Positions 1-5,779 of a stretch of DNA of 5,779 bases are shown piece after piece. Position numbers and translations under genes: made by a program. Where the stretch lies: positions 1-5,779 of the forward strand of contig JBJHCR010000381.1 of the NCBI GenBank assembly GCA_050486105.1. The letters run 5' to 3'. Origin of the DNA: JAEXNA01 sp050486105 (GTDB lineage: Bacteria > Vulcanimicrobiota > Xenobia > Xenobiales > JADMJV01). The notes below the pieces were generated by a model. It was not told the origin of the DNA, searched no databases, and worked only from the letters and a program-made list of their open reading frames with translations. Numbering within the stretch: the first letter of the stretch is position 1; every line of letters starts with the position of its first letter.

Positions 1-403
1 CTTCTGGGTCCAAAAAGACAGTGTAGCGGTCGTTCAAGCCCTTGACCATACCCTCGATAACCGCGTGAGAAAGCCAGTTGGCCTCAAGAATCTCAGGATG
101 AAGTTCAGCCAAACGCTCGAACTCTTCACTGAGCAAAGACTGAGCCTCCACTAGACCGATGGCTTCGTCGTAAGTCGGAGTGGAGTAGGCCAGACTCCGC
201 CCAGCCAAGCTGGTCTGGAGATGACTGAAGGCACCATTCAAGAGAACGCTTGGAGCAGCATCCTCAATGAACTCACTGCGGATCAAGTTGATCATGTTCT
301 CGACAACCTTGAAGGCTTGTTGGCCTTGAGTCTCAGCCCAAGACGAAGCCGATAATGAGAACAGCAGCAGACAGGAAATTAGAACTCTAAGAATTGTTTT
401 CAC
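1..403 (-). CDS. ctpA: S41-family C-terminal processing peptidase (CtpA-like), N-terminal part only, cut by the window edge
   Basis: Reading the minus strand from a GTG at 403-401 gives 134 in-frame codons without a stop, running off base 1. Residues 1-23 form a Sec signal peptide (KTILR basic start, hydrophobic LLLFSLSA core, likely cleavage after SSWA at 23), so the mature protein is exported. Residues 24-117 are mostly helical. Residues 118-134, GMVKGLNDRYTVFLDPE, match the short conserved block that precedes the PDZ domain in CtpA/Prc-type serine peptidases. The PDZ domain and the Ser/Lys catalytic residues would lie outside the window, so activity cannot be judged. The start is supported by GAGG at 412-409, five bases before the GTG; another in-frame GTG at 409-407 overlaps that site and is less likely. 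Family members trim or degrade extracytoplasmic proteins and often sit beside envC-type genes, where some control peptidoglycan hydrolases. A role in processing the neighbouring M23 system is inference. Confidence 0.8.
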   Translation of the reverse strand, partial: MKTILRVLISCLLLFSLSASSWAETQGQQAFKVVENMINLIRSEFIEDAAPSVLLNGAFSHLQTSLAGRSLAYSTPTYDEAIGLVEAQSLLSEEFERLAELHPEILEANWLSHAVIEGMVKGLNDRYTVFLDPE

Positions 404-521
404 ACACACCTCGTTCTTGATAACAGTTCTCCAAAGGAAGAGTTTCATCCCCCGCCAAAGTGCTCCGAATAACCAATTTTTTGATCGATACCCCGTAGAG
501 GAGGCAATCGGTAGTCCCAAC
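404..521. other. Intergenic gap between the M23 peptidase gene and ctpA
   Basis: These 118 bases separate the stop of the M23 gene from the ctpA start, the longest non-coding stretch in the minus-strand cluster. I find no stem-loop followed by a T run in either direction and no convincing -35/-10 pair. The only clear signal is the GAGG ribosome-binding site at 409-412 for ctpA. The gap is long enough to hold a ctpA promoter, so ctpA may be read both from the operon and on its own, but the sequence does not prove this. Confidence 0.4.
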
Positions 522-1673
522 CTATAGGCGACTGAAAGGATCGATGGGATCCCCGTGATATCGAACCTCAAAGTGCAAGTGAGGTCCGGTCGACATCCCA
601 GTACTCCCCACGTAGGCGATGGTTTGTCCTCGCCCCACCTGCTGCCCCTGACTTACGGACAGTCTCGAAGCGTGAGCATAGAGAGTGGTATATCCTCCAC
701 CGTGGTCGACCACGACGGTATTTCCGTAACCCCCATACCAGCCGGAGTGAATGACAATCCCGTTTTCGGCCGCTACTATGGGAACTCCGTGGCCCACGCC
801 GAAATCCACCCCGGAATGAAAGCGGGTTGTTCCGTGGATCGGGTGAATCCGATATCCGTAGTTCGAGGTGATCGGTCCGTTCACCGGGTAGATGTAACCT
901 CCGGCCGAACGGGGAACCGGTCGAACCGGCTGAGAGCGAGCACGAATCATGGCCTGAAGCTCTCGCTCCTTTTTGACATTGCTGTGTTCGATGTCGTCGA
1001 TCCTCGAGCTGAGTGCCTTCTTGTGGGCCTGGAGACGAGCGTGGAGGTCATCCTGAGCCGCCTTCAAGCGAGCTAAAGAATCCACCGCATCTCTTTTCTG
1101 AGCCTGCAACCGAGCTAACTCAATGACGGTAGCCCGAGCAGCCTTCCGTTGCTCGTCTAAATCCTCTCGATGAGCTTTCACGGTGGCGATGAGGTCGCTA
1201 TCCGACTGCAATATACGCTGCAAGAAGTCGGCGTGATTGAGAAAGTCCGTGAAGTCGTCGGACTGGAGAAGCACCGCAAGATAAGAAACTTCACCTTGCA
1301 TATACACCGCCCTCAAGCGTTTCTCCAGAGCTTTCTGTGACCTCAGTAAGCGCACCGAAGTTCTTTGGACCCGAACTTTTATCTGCCGCAGGAGCTCTTT
1401 GGCCTCTGACAGCCGCTCTTCCACTAGAGCCAGTTCCTCTTCGGCCTTCTGTTTTCTAGCCCGAGTGTCCGCAAGCTTAACAGCCAAGTCCTTCTCTCTG
1501 GCGTTAGCTTCTTCAAGTTTCTGCTTGATGGTGGAAATCCGCGAACGATTCTCGCGAATGTCTCTCCGCAAGCTGGATTCGCGATCAGAACCCTGTTGGG
1601 CCTGAGCCGAAAAGGTGGTCGCGACCCCCAGCAGGAGCATCAACAGCAAGCGTCCTGTCCAAGTAGCGTTCAT
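522..1673 (-). CDS. envC: Murein hydrolase of the EnvC type: signal peptide, coiled coil, M23 (LytM) metallopeptidase domain; probable FtsEX partner
   Basis: The 383-residue product is exported: residues 1-25 are a signal peptide with a leucine-rich core and an AQA cleavage site. Residues about 28-245 are charged, heptad-rich coiled coil. It is interrupted by a hinge at 124-154 (YMQGEVSYLAVLLQS and following), the block shared by EnvC, CwlO and PcsB-like proteins. A proline/arginine linker (248-256) leads to an M23 domain at about 259-383. This keeps the full zinc and catalytic set: H286 and D290 in HSGVD, H334 in LYAHAS, H365 and H367 in GPHLHFEV. It should therefore cut peptidoglycan cross-bridges itself, whereas E. 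coli EnvC has lost these residues and only activates amidases. The ATG lies 6 bases after the ftsX stop, with GAAGG 11 bases upstream, so the two are co-transcribed. Activation by FtsEX through the coiled coil is inferred from family and context. The symbol marks the family, not proven EnvC function. Confidence 0.9.
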   Translation of the reverse strand: MNATWTGRLLLMLLLGVATTFSAQAQQGSDRESSLRRDIRENRSRISTIKQKLEEANAREKDLAVKLADTRARKQKAEEELALVEERLSEAKELLRQIKVRVQRTSVRLLRSQKALEKRLRAVYMQGEVSYLAVLLQSDDFTDFLNHADFLQRILQSDSDLIATVKAHREDLDEQRKAARATVIELARLQAQKRDAVDSLARLKAAQDDLHARLQAHKKALSSRIDDIEHSNVKKERELQAMIRARSQPVRPVPRSAGGYIYPVNGPITSNYGYRIHPIHGTTRFHSGVDFGVGHGVPIVAAENGIVIHSGWYGGYGNTVVVDHGGGYTTLYAHASRLSVSQGQQVGRGQTIAYVGSTGMSTGPHLHFEVRYHGDPIDPFSRL

Positions 1674-1679
1674 GGTCGG

Positions 1680-2546
1680 CTATACCTTCAGGAACCGATT
1701 GACCGACAGGAGGCTACCAAGAGCCCCAACAGCCCCACCGAGCAGGATCAAGCCTGACAGCAGTCTCGGGAGAATCTCTTCGGCTGGGAGGATCGGTAAG
1801 AAGTGGATGGTGTTCATGAGGGAGGGAACCACCAGGGTGTAGGAGGTACCAACCAGGGTCGCAGCAATGATCGCTCCGAGCAAACCTTGAAGGATGCCTT
1901 CAAGGATAAATGGCCAACGGATAAACCACTCGGCCGCACCGACCATCTGCATGATCTCGATTTCTTTGCGACGAGCGAAAACGGTTAGTCGAATAGTGTT
2001 GCTGACGATCAGCAAGGTCGAAAAGAACAGCAAGCTCAGAATCACCACGCCGACCCCACGAACGAGAGCATTGAAGCTCAGCATTCTATGAGCGATCTCC
2101 TCACCGTACTTCACCGATTCCACTCCGCTGATCCGCCCCGCACGGCTCGCCACAGATTCGAGATTCTTGGCACTATCCACTGAAAGTTCGTAGGAATCCG
2201 GCAGTGGATTGCGAGTCAGGTCGTCCACGGAAATTCGACCTTTCATCCTTTCGACCAACTTATTGAGAGCCGTCTCTTTCGAGACAAAGTGAGCCCCCTT
2301 GACCTGAGGGATGCGCTCGAGTTGATGGCCTATGGAGACAGGATTGGCCCCATCCTCCAAATAGGCTACCACTTGAACCTCATTGAGAAGTGAATTGGCC
2401 AGAGCCTCCAAGTTCAACATGACGACGCTGAAATAGCCAAGAATCAAAGTGAGTACCAAGACGGTAGTCACGCTGGCGACACTCATGAGCGGCGAGCGCC
2501 TGACGTTAGTGATGACCTCACGCAAGAAATAAACGGGGTTTGTCAT
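1680..2546 (-). CDS. ftsX: Cell division protein FtsX, membrane subunit of the FtsEX complex
   Basis: The 288-residue protein has the FtsX layout. A short basic cytoplasmic N-terminus (FLREVITNVRRSPL) is followed by TM1 at about 21-45 and an extracytoplasmic domain at about 50-160. Three closely spaced membrane segments follow at about 162-186, 212-240 and 262-283. The loop after TM2, NTIRLTVFARRKEIEIMQMV at 183-202, is the most conserved FtsX block and contacts the ATPase. FtsX has no substrate-translocation role; it passes FtsE ATP hydrolysis to a peptidoglycan hydrolase outside the membrane. The length matches Gram-positive-type FtsX and lacks the extended N-terminal tail of E. coli FtsX (about 350 aa). 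The ATG overlaps the ftsE stop in ATGA. No strong ribosome-binding site is visible, so translation is probably coupled to ftsE. It ends 6 bases before the M23 gene, its likely effector. Confidence 0.95.
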   Translation of the reverse strand: MTNPVYFLREVITNVRRSPLMSVASVTTVLVLTLILGYFSVVMLNLEALANSLLNEVQVVAYLEDGANPVSIGHQLERIPQVKGAHFVSKETALNKLVERMKGRISVDDLTRNPLPDSYELSVDSAKNLESVASRAGRISGVESVKYGEEIAHRMLSFNALVRGVGVVILSLLFFSTLLIVSNTIRLTVFARRKEIEIMQMVGAAEWFIRWPFILEGILQGLLGAIIAATLVGTSYTLVVPSLMNTIHFLPILPAEEILPRLLSGLILLGGAVGALGSLLSVNRFLKV

Positions 2547-3403
2547 AAGGCTTCAGCCGCCAAGAAAGGAGTTGAAACCGGAGCCTCTAGATGAAATCCG
2601 GAGCCCCTTCCATCCAAGCAGTAGGCACCTCTGGCCAAATCGTTAACCAGATATCCTCTCTTCATAACCAACACCCGTTTGCGCATCAGATCGACCACCT
2701 GCTGATTATGGGTTGCCACGACTACCGTGGTTCCCCCGCTCTGGACCTTAGAAAGGATCTGCATGACATCCCAAGTTGAATCCGGATCCAGATTCCCGGT
2801 CGGCTCATCAGCCAACAAAAGTTGCGGGTCATTGACCAGAGCCCGAGCTATGGCCACTCGCTGCTGTTCTCCACCCGAGAGCTGCCCAGGCATCCTTTGA
2901 GCCTTATCGCTCAAGCCAACAAGTTCGAGTACACGAGCCACTCGTGCCGGTATCCTACTTGCCTTGGTGCCGGTGATCTCCAAGGCGTAAGCAACATTCT
3001 CAGCGGCGGTTTTATTGCCCAAGAGGCGAAAATCTTGAAAGATAACTCCGATACTTCGTCTCAGATAAGGGATATCGCGGCGAGGAAGATCAGCGAGTTC
3101 CACTCCTCCAACCACCAGGCTTCCCCCGGTGGCCTTCATCTCTCGGTAGAACAGCTTCAGGAGACTACTCTTTCCGGAACCGGTGGAGCCAACCAAGAAC
3201 ACGAATTCACCATTGAGCACCTGAAGGTTCACTCCATGCAACGCCCGATGACCGTTGGGATAAACGAGATCGAGACCGAGTGCCTCAATCATGGGGAGTC
3301 CGGGATCGTCTTGAAACCGAATCTCATTCTTTTTGAAAAGGTGCCACATTGCCGCTGCCTTTGCTTCCCATCCAGGCCATCGCTCATGGGGCCGTGAGGT
3401 CAC
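2543..3403 (-). CDS. ftsE: Cell division ATP-binding protein FtsE
   Basis: This is an ABC ATPase with all nucleotide-binding motifs intact. Counted from the GTG at 3403 they are: Walker A GSTGSGKSS (72-80), Q-loop Q123 in IFQDF, signature LSGGEQ (175-180), Walker B LLLADE with catalytic E200, D-loop NLDP (204-207) and switch H232. IFQDFRLL is typical of FtsE. It dimerises on FtsX at the inner face of the membrane and powers activation of a wall hydrolase. The start is uncertain. GTG 3403 overlaps the csaB stop (GTGA) and suggests coupling, giving 286 aa against a usual 220-230. ATG 3349 has AAAGG 8 bases upstream and gives 268 aa. The family-conserved part begins only at ATG 3292 (MIEALGLDLVYP), which has no visible ribosome-binding site. 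About 25 residues at the C-terminus also extend past the usual end. Function is secure; the N-terminal boundary is not. Confidence 0.95.
   Translation of the reverse strand: MTSRPHERWPGWEAKAAAMWHLFKKNEIRFQDDPGLPMIEALGLDLVYPNGHRALHGVNLQVLNGEFVFLVGSTGSGKSSLLKLFYREMKATGGSLVVGGVELADLPRRDIPYLRRSIGVIFQDFRLLGNKTAAENVAYALEITGTKASRIPARVARVLELVGLSDKAQRMPGQLSGGEQQRVAIARALVNDPQLLLADEPTGNLDPDSTWDVMQILSKVQSGGTTVVVATHNQQVVDLMRKRVLVMKRGYLVNDLARGAYCLDGRGSGFHLEAPVSTPFLAAEAL
3358..3362 (-). promoter_or_regulatory. Ribosome-binding site supporting an internal ftsE start at 3349
   Basis: On the minus strand AAAGG lies 8 bases before the ATG at 3349-3347, a good Shine-Dalgarno fit and spacing. The upstream GTG at 3403 has only a TCAGG directly abutting it, too close to work as a normal site, so that start would depend on coupling with the csaB stop. 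This favours 3349, but does not exclude 3403. Confidence 0.45.
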
Positions 3404-4632
3404 CCTGAACGCTTAGCCTCAGTCTCAAGACCAACCTCGCTTGCCGGAGTCCCTCGAGCCAACTCAAGGGCGGCTTCAAAAGCCCCTAGAGCCTGGTCTT
3501 TCAGACCGGAGACCCGACCCTCTTGGACTGCTCTTTGACTTTTTCGCCCATGGAGCAGATGCTCCCAAGCCTGCAGAAGTCTATCTTGTGAAATTTCTTC
3601 AATACTGCAGGACAGAGCACCTGCACGCCGACAAAATCTTTCCACCTTAGGGTCGTAAGATAAACCGAACATTGGAGAACTTCCAATAGTTCCCAATATC
3701 AAGGAGTGCAATCGCATGCCAATAATCATGTCGCAGCAAGCGAGCAACGCAGTCAATCGCCTAGGTGGAAGGCTTTCCCTGAAGAGAAAGGCTTCTCCGT
3801 CGAGCAACTCTTTGAGGTCCTCACAGATCGGCAGATCTTGTTCGGGCATAAAGGGTATCAACAGGTATCGAGCCTTATGGTTCTGTCGAAAGCTCTTTAA
3901 TGCCTGAGCGAACACGTCCAGCTTGAACCCAGGAACTCCTCTCAACGAGACTGCCACCAGAGGCCCGGTTGAGGCCAGACGTCCATCGGGAAGCTCCGAA
4001 CGTCCCACTTCGGAACTCAACCCGTGGGACTTAAGAAAGGTTGAGAAATTTGCCGGGTCTTCGGGCTCAAGCAGCAGTGCCGGATCTGCCGATAAGTGGA
4101 GTCCGCTTCGACTGAGCCCTAGCCCGACCAATTCATCCACCGACTCTTGATCCCGCAGAGTAACGATCTTTGGAATTCTAAGCAATCTTGAGCACAGGAC
4201 CCTAAGCCAACTCCTTCGCACCGGGCCGAACCCTTGAGATAAGACCATGCTGGGACATCGAGCCAAACCGCTCAGCAGCAGCAAGCCTCCATAATAGATC
4301 ACCGATCTGGGTCCGGTGGTGTCCTGGAGAAGCCCTCCTCCTCCTTGAAGAAACAGGTCTGCAGACCTAAGCGCCTTCCAGACGCTCGGGAGATGGAACC
4401 TCGGAATCGGCTCTACATCGAGCCTAAGGGCATTCTGGGTGTGGTGAACCAGAGCCGCCAACCGAACTTGAGGGTCTAGGGCCCTCAACGTCAGGACGGC
4501 GGCTTCGAACAAAGCCTCGTCCCCAGCGTTATCGTAACCAAAATAGCCGCATAGGAGGATCTTAGGGGATGCTGATTTCACTCGCGGAAGTTTGATGCCC
4601 AATGCGGATTTCCTGGCCGTTCCAAACAGCAA
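3400..4632 (-). CDS. csaB: Polysaccharide pyruvyl transferase, CsaB family
   Basis: The 410-residue protein shows the CsaB pattern throughout: KILLCGYFGYDNAGDEAL (24-41), DLFLQGGGGLLQDTTGPRS (92-110), SQGFGPV (132-138), TLRDQESVDEL (158-168), SADPALLL (181-188), GMRLHSLILG (305-314) and LSYDPKVERF (324-333). This is a two-lobed GT-B-like fold that moves a pyruvyl group from phosphoenolpyruvate to a sugar of a wall polymer, giving the ketal to which SLH-domain S-layer proteins bind. It has no signal peptide or membrane span, so it acts in the cytoplasm on a lipid-linked precursor. The tail after about 365 exceeds the core family length and is low in recognisable motifs. The start is TTG: 4632 has AAGG 9 bases upstream, while TTG 4602 has AGGA 8 bases upstream; no ATG or GTG fits better. 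The stop overlaps ftsE by 4 bases. The polymer modified here is unknown, and no SLH protein is in view. Confidence 0.88.
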   Translation of the reverse strand: MLFGTARKSALGIKLPRVKSASPKILLCGYFGYDNAGDEALFEAAVLTLRALDPQVRLAALVHHTQNALRLDVEPIPRFHLPSVWKALRSADLFLQGGGGLLQDTTGPRSVIYYGGLLLLSGLARCPSMVLSQGFGPVRRSWLRVLCSRLLRIPKIVTLRDQESVDELVGLGLSRSGLHLSADPALLLEPEDPANFSTFLKSHGLSSEVGRSELPDGRLASTGPLVAVSLRGVPGFKLDVFAQALKSFRQNHKARYLLIPFMPEQDLPICEDLKELLDGEAFLFRESLPPRRLTALLACCDMIIGMRLHSLILGTIGSSPMFGLSYDPKVERFCRRAGALSCSIEEISQDRLLQAWEHLLHGRKSQRAVQEGRVSGLKDQALGAFEAALELARGTPASEVGLETEAKRSG

Positions 4633-4703
4633 ACCAGGAAGCCTTATCTCTAACGCGAAAAAGCCTCTCCATCCATGACATGAAAGGCGTGTAATCAGAA
4701 GCT
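4633..4703. other. Divergent intergenic region between csaB and the grpE-like gene
   Basis: All leader and promoter signals for the minus-strand operon and the plus-strand grpE-like gene must fit into these 71 bases or lie inside the opposing coding region. I find no convincing sigma-70 promoter pair on either strand, no CIRCE inverted repeat and no stem-loop. TAATCA at 4692-4697 resembles a -10 box but sits only 6 bases before the ATG and has no properly spaced -35 element. The csaB ribosome-binding site occupies 4642-4645. Confidence 0.35.
4642..4645 (-). promoter_or_regulatory. Ribosome-binding site supporting the TTG start of csaB
   Basis: AAGG on the minus strand lies 9 bases before the TTG at 4632-4630. 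It supports a non-AUG start, since no in-frame ATG or GTG lies between here and the conserved core except a GTG at 4581 without a site. A competing TTG at 4602 has its own AGGA (4614-4611). Confidence 0.4.
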
Positions 4704-5779
4704 ATGGCAATGTTCGAGGGACCTTCAACCGGCGGAGAGCAATTCGTCGGCCCACCTCCGTCACCCGCTGCAACTACGCAACCCACTGCTGCAGTGAGCC
4801 AAACCGAGGTGCCCAAAATCTCTACTGAGAGAGTCCAGCAAGAGTTGAATCGCCTGGCGGTCTTGATCGACGAGAACGAGACTCTCCGATTTTTGGCGCC
4901 CAGAGTTAAAAAGTGCCAAGCTTCCGGTGAACCAGATCTGATTGCTCTCCTGTCGTTCTATCGCTTAGTTTCCCAATCTCTTGCCGAAGAAATGGAAAAC
5001 CAGAGAATCAAGTTTAAAGAATTGGAAAACGAGCTCCATAGGAGCAAAAATTCCAGCCTGCAAAGCCAATTGGAGGAAGCCTTCAGCGAGGCATCTCAAG
5101 TGGTGCAACAAAAGACCCAAACCGCCGCCGTCAGCCCGGCCTCGGGGGGGATGGTGAGCAGCGAAGTGTCAGAAGTCCTTAAAGAGAAACTTGAAGCCTC
5201 GGAAAAGCAGGTTGAGCGTCTCATGGTGGATATGCAAAACATGCGAAATCGCAGCAAGACCGACGTGGAAGTCAAGGTTTTCCAAGCCGTAGAAAAATTC
5301 ACCCAGTCATTGCTTCCCGCCCTGGATGCCTTCCACCAGGCAATGCCATCTCTGAAAACGGCCCAGGACCAGTCAGCCGTGGTCACCGGGGTAGAAATGA
5401 TCTATGAGCAACTTCAAGACTGCTTGATCAAGGCTGGACTGAAAAAGATGAAGGTCGTAGGTCAGCCCTTCGATCCAAGGCTGCACGAAGCTATCGGTGA
5501 CGTGCCCACCGACGAGGTGCCCGACGACCATATTTACGACGAACTTCAGCCTGGTTACATATTTGGAGAGCGACTGATCAGAGCAGCTATGGTTCGAGTG
5601 GCCAGAAACATCAGTCCCGCCCCTTCGGTTCCCCTCCCAGCAGCAGAGGCTCCTCCAACTGCCCCCCCGACTCCTGTAGCGCGTCCGGCGGCGCCGCCGG
5701 CGGTGGGGCGGGGGGCGGGGGCGGGGGTGGGGCCGGGGGCCGCGGCGGCGGGGGCGGGGGCGGCGGGGGGGGGGGGGGG
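4704..5779 (+). CDS. grpE: GrpE-like nucleotide exchange factor with a long N-terminal extension; 3' end missing
   Basis: An open frame of 358 codons runs from ATG 4704 to the window end with no stop. A TAA at 4692-4694 bars an earlier start; ATG 4710 is an alternative, with AGAAG 8 bases upstream. Residues about 155-303 are GrpE: a long helix containing VDMQNMRNRSKTDVEVK (175-191), the helical bundle (LLPALDAFHQA, GVEMIYEQLQD), then the beta domain with GQPFDPRLHEA (253-263) and GYIFGERLIRAAMVRVA (284-300). GrpE dimers release ADP from DnaK in the cytoplasm. The N-terminal ~150 residues are unusual: residues 1-38 are rich in Pro, Ala, Thr and Gln, 41-92 are helical, and 93-138 look like coiled coil. 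Most GrpE proteins total 180-220 residues. After residue 304 comes a Pro/Ala tail whose last 30 or so codons (from about 5680) are pure G/C sequence and probably an artefact. No dnaK or dnaJ is visible. A GrpE-related protein with a modified role is possible. Confidence 0.82.
   Translation, partial: MAMFEGPSTGGEQFVGPPPSPAATTQPTAAVSQTEVPKISTERVQQELNRLAVLIDENETLRFLAPRVKKCQASGEPDLIALLSFYRLVSQSLAEEMENQRIKFKELENELHRSKNSSLQSQLEEAFSEASQVVQQKTQTAAVSPASGGMVSSEVSEVLKEKLEASEKQVERLMVDMQNMRNRSKTDVEVKVFQAVEKFTQSLLPALDAFHQAMPSLKTAQDQSAVVTGVEMIYEQLQDCLIKAGLKKMKVVGQPFDPRLHEAIGDVPTDEVPDDHIYDELQPGYIFGERLIRAAMVRVARNISPAPSVPLPAAEAPPTAPPTPVARPAAPPAVGRGAGAGVGPGAAAAGAGAAGGGG
5679..5779. repeat. A-free, G-rich low-complexity tail ending in 15 G, probable sequencing or assembly artefact
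   Basis: The last 101 bases contain no A and only three T (5684, 5704, 5728). The sequence passes from mixed GC triplets to G-dominated runs and ends in G at 5765-5779. Nothing else in the window has this composition; neighbouring coding sequence is balanced at roughly half GC. This fits loss of signal read as G in two-colour short-read chemistry, carried into a contig end. The frame stays open only because GGG, GCG and GTG cannot make stops. A real Gly/Ala-rich tail is much less likely. Confidence 0.75.

Noticed and set aside
471..500. T-rich run near 476-481 as a terminator of the M23 operon
   Set aside because: On the minus strand it is an A run with no preceding stable stem, and on the plus strand no gene ends before it.
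555..1076. Plus-strand open frame of 173 codons
   Set aside because: It lies wholly antisense to the M23 gene, including its conserved catalytic domain. Its product shows no recognisable domain, and it has no supporting start context.
2822..3397. Plus-strand open frame of 191 codons
   Set aside because: It is antisense to the strongly conserved ATPase core of ftsE. The translation is shadow sequence with no motif.
4692..4697. TAATCA as a -10 promoter box for the grpE-like gene
   Set aside because: It is only 6 bases before the ATG, and the nearest -35-like hexamer (ATGACA at 4675) is 11 bases away, too close for a sigma-70 promoter.
4562..4816. Minus-strand open frame of 84 codons spanning the csaB start and the grpE-like start
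   Set aside because: It overlaps two real genes in other frames and would fill the only divergent gap. Its product has no signal peptide or domain, and its start lies inside the grpE frame.
5096..5386. Minus-strand open frame of 96 codons
   Set aside because: It is antisense to the GrpE domain core, which is clearly coding on the plus strand.
5686..5779. Real Gly/Ala-rich C-terminal domain, or a G-quadruplex element, at the right edge
   Set aside because: The steady loss of A and T and the terminal run of G at the exact end of the sequence fit a base-calling artefact better than biology.

Overview
The window is a 5.8 kb stretch of bacterial chromosome. It carries a compact minus-strand cell-envelope and cell-division cluster (csaB, ftsE, ftsX, envC-type M23 peptidase, ctpA-type S41 peptidase) and, facing away from it, a plus-strand grpE-like gene that runs off the right edge. 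Coding density is high. I see no tRNA, rRNA, CRISPR array, insertion sequence or phage gene.

Organism: the window alone does not fix the taxon. A CsaB-type pyruvyltransferase points to a lineage that decorates a cell-wall polymer with pyruvate, usually to hold SLH-domain surface proteins (Bacillota, Cyanobacteria and relatives, Deinococcus-Thermus, Synergistota, Armatimonadota and similar). FtsX is short (288 aa), as in Gram-positive and cyanobacterial relatives, rather than carrying the long N-terminal tail of gammaproteobacteria. The C-terminal half of GrpE and the M23 domain also have a cyanobacteria/Melainabacteria-like feel from memory. A Terrabacteria-type lineage is my best guess. This is inference without a database search.

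Layout, in the order of minus-strand transcription (right to left): csaB (4632-3400) overlaps ftsE (3403-2543) by 4 bases, ftsE overlaps ftsX (2546-1680) by 4 bases, and ftsX is 6 bases from the M23 gene (1673-522). These four are almost certainly one transcript. After a 118-base gap comes the first third of an S41 C-terminal processing peptidase (403 to beyond base 1). A 71-base gap (4633-4703) separates csaB from the divergent grpE-like gene (4704 to beyond 5779).

How the genes work together: FtsE (ATPase) and FtsX (membrane subunit) form the division-linked transporter-like complex that transmits ATP hydrolysis across the membrane to a coiled-coil peptidoglycan hydrolase or activator. The adjacent M23 protein is the obvious partner. 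The S41 peptidase probably works in the same extracytoplasmic compartment. CsaB adds a wall-polymer modification step to the same operon, tying surface-layer anchoring to division-time wall remodelling. GrpE belongs to the DnaK chaperone cycle and is separately oriented.

Quality note: the last ~100 bases contain no A and decay into a run of 15 G. This looks like a contig-end sequencing artefact, so the C-terminal tail of the grpE product should not be trusted. The main curiosities are the unusually long N-terminal region of the GrpE-like protein, the catalytically complete EnvC-like protein, and the csaB-ftsEX linkage. I do not see a clearly new biological system.
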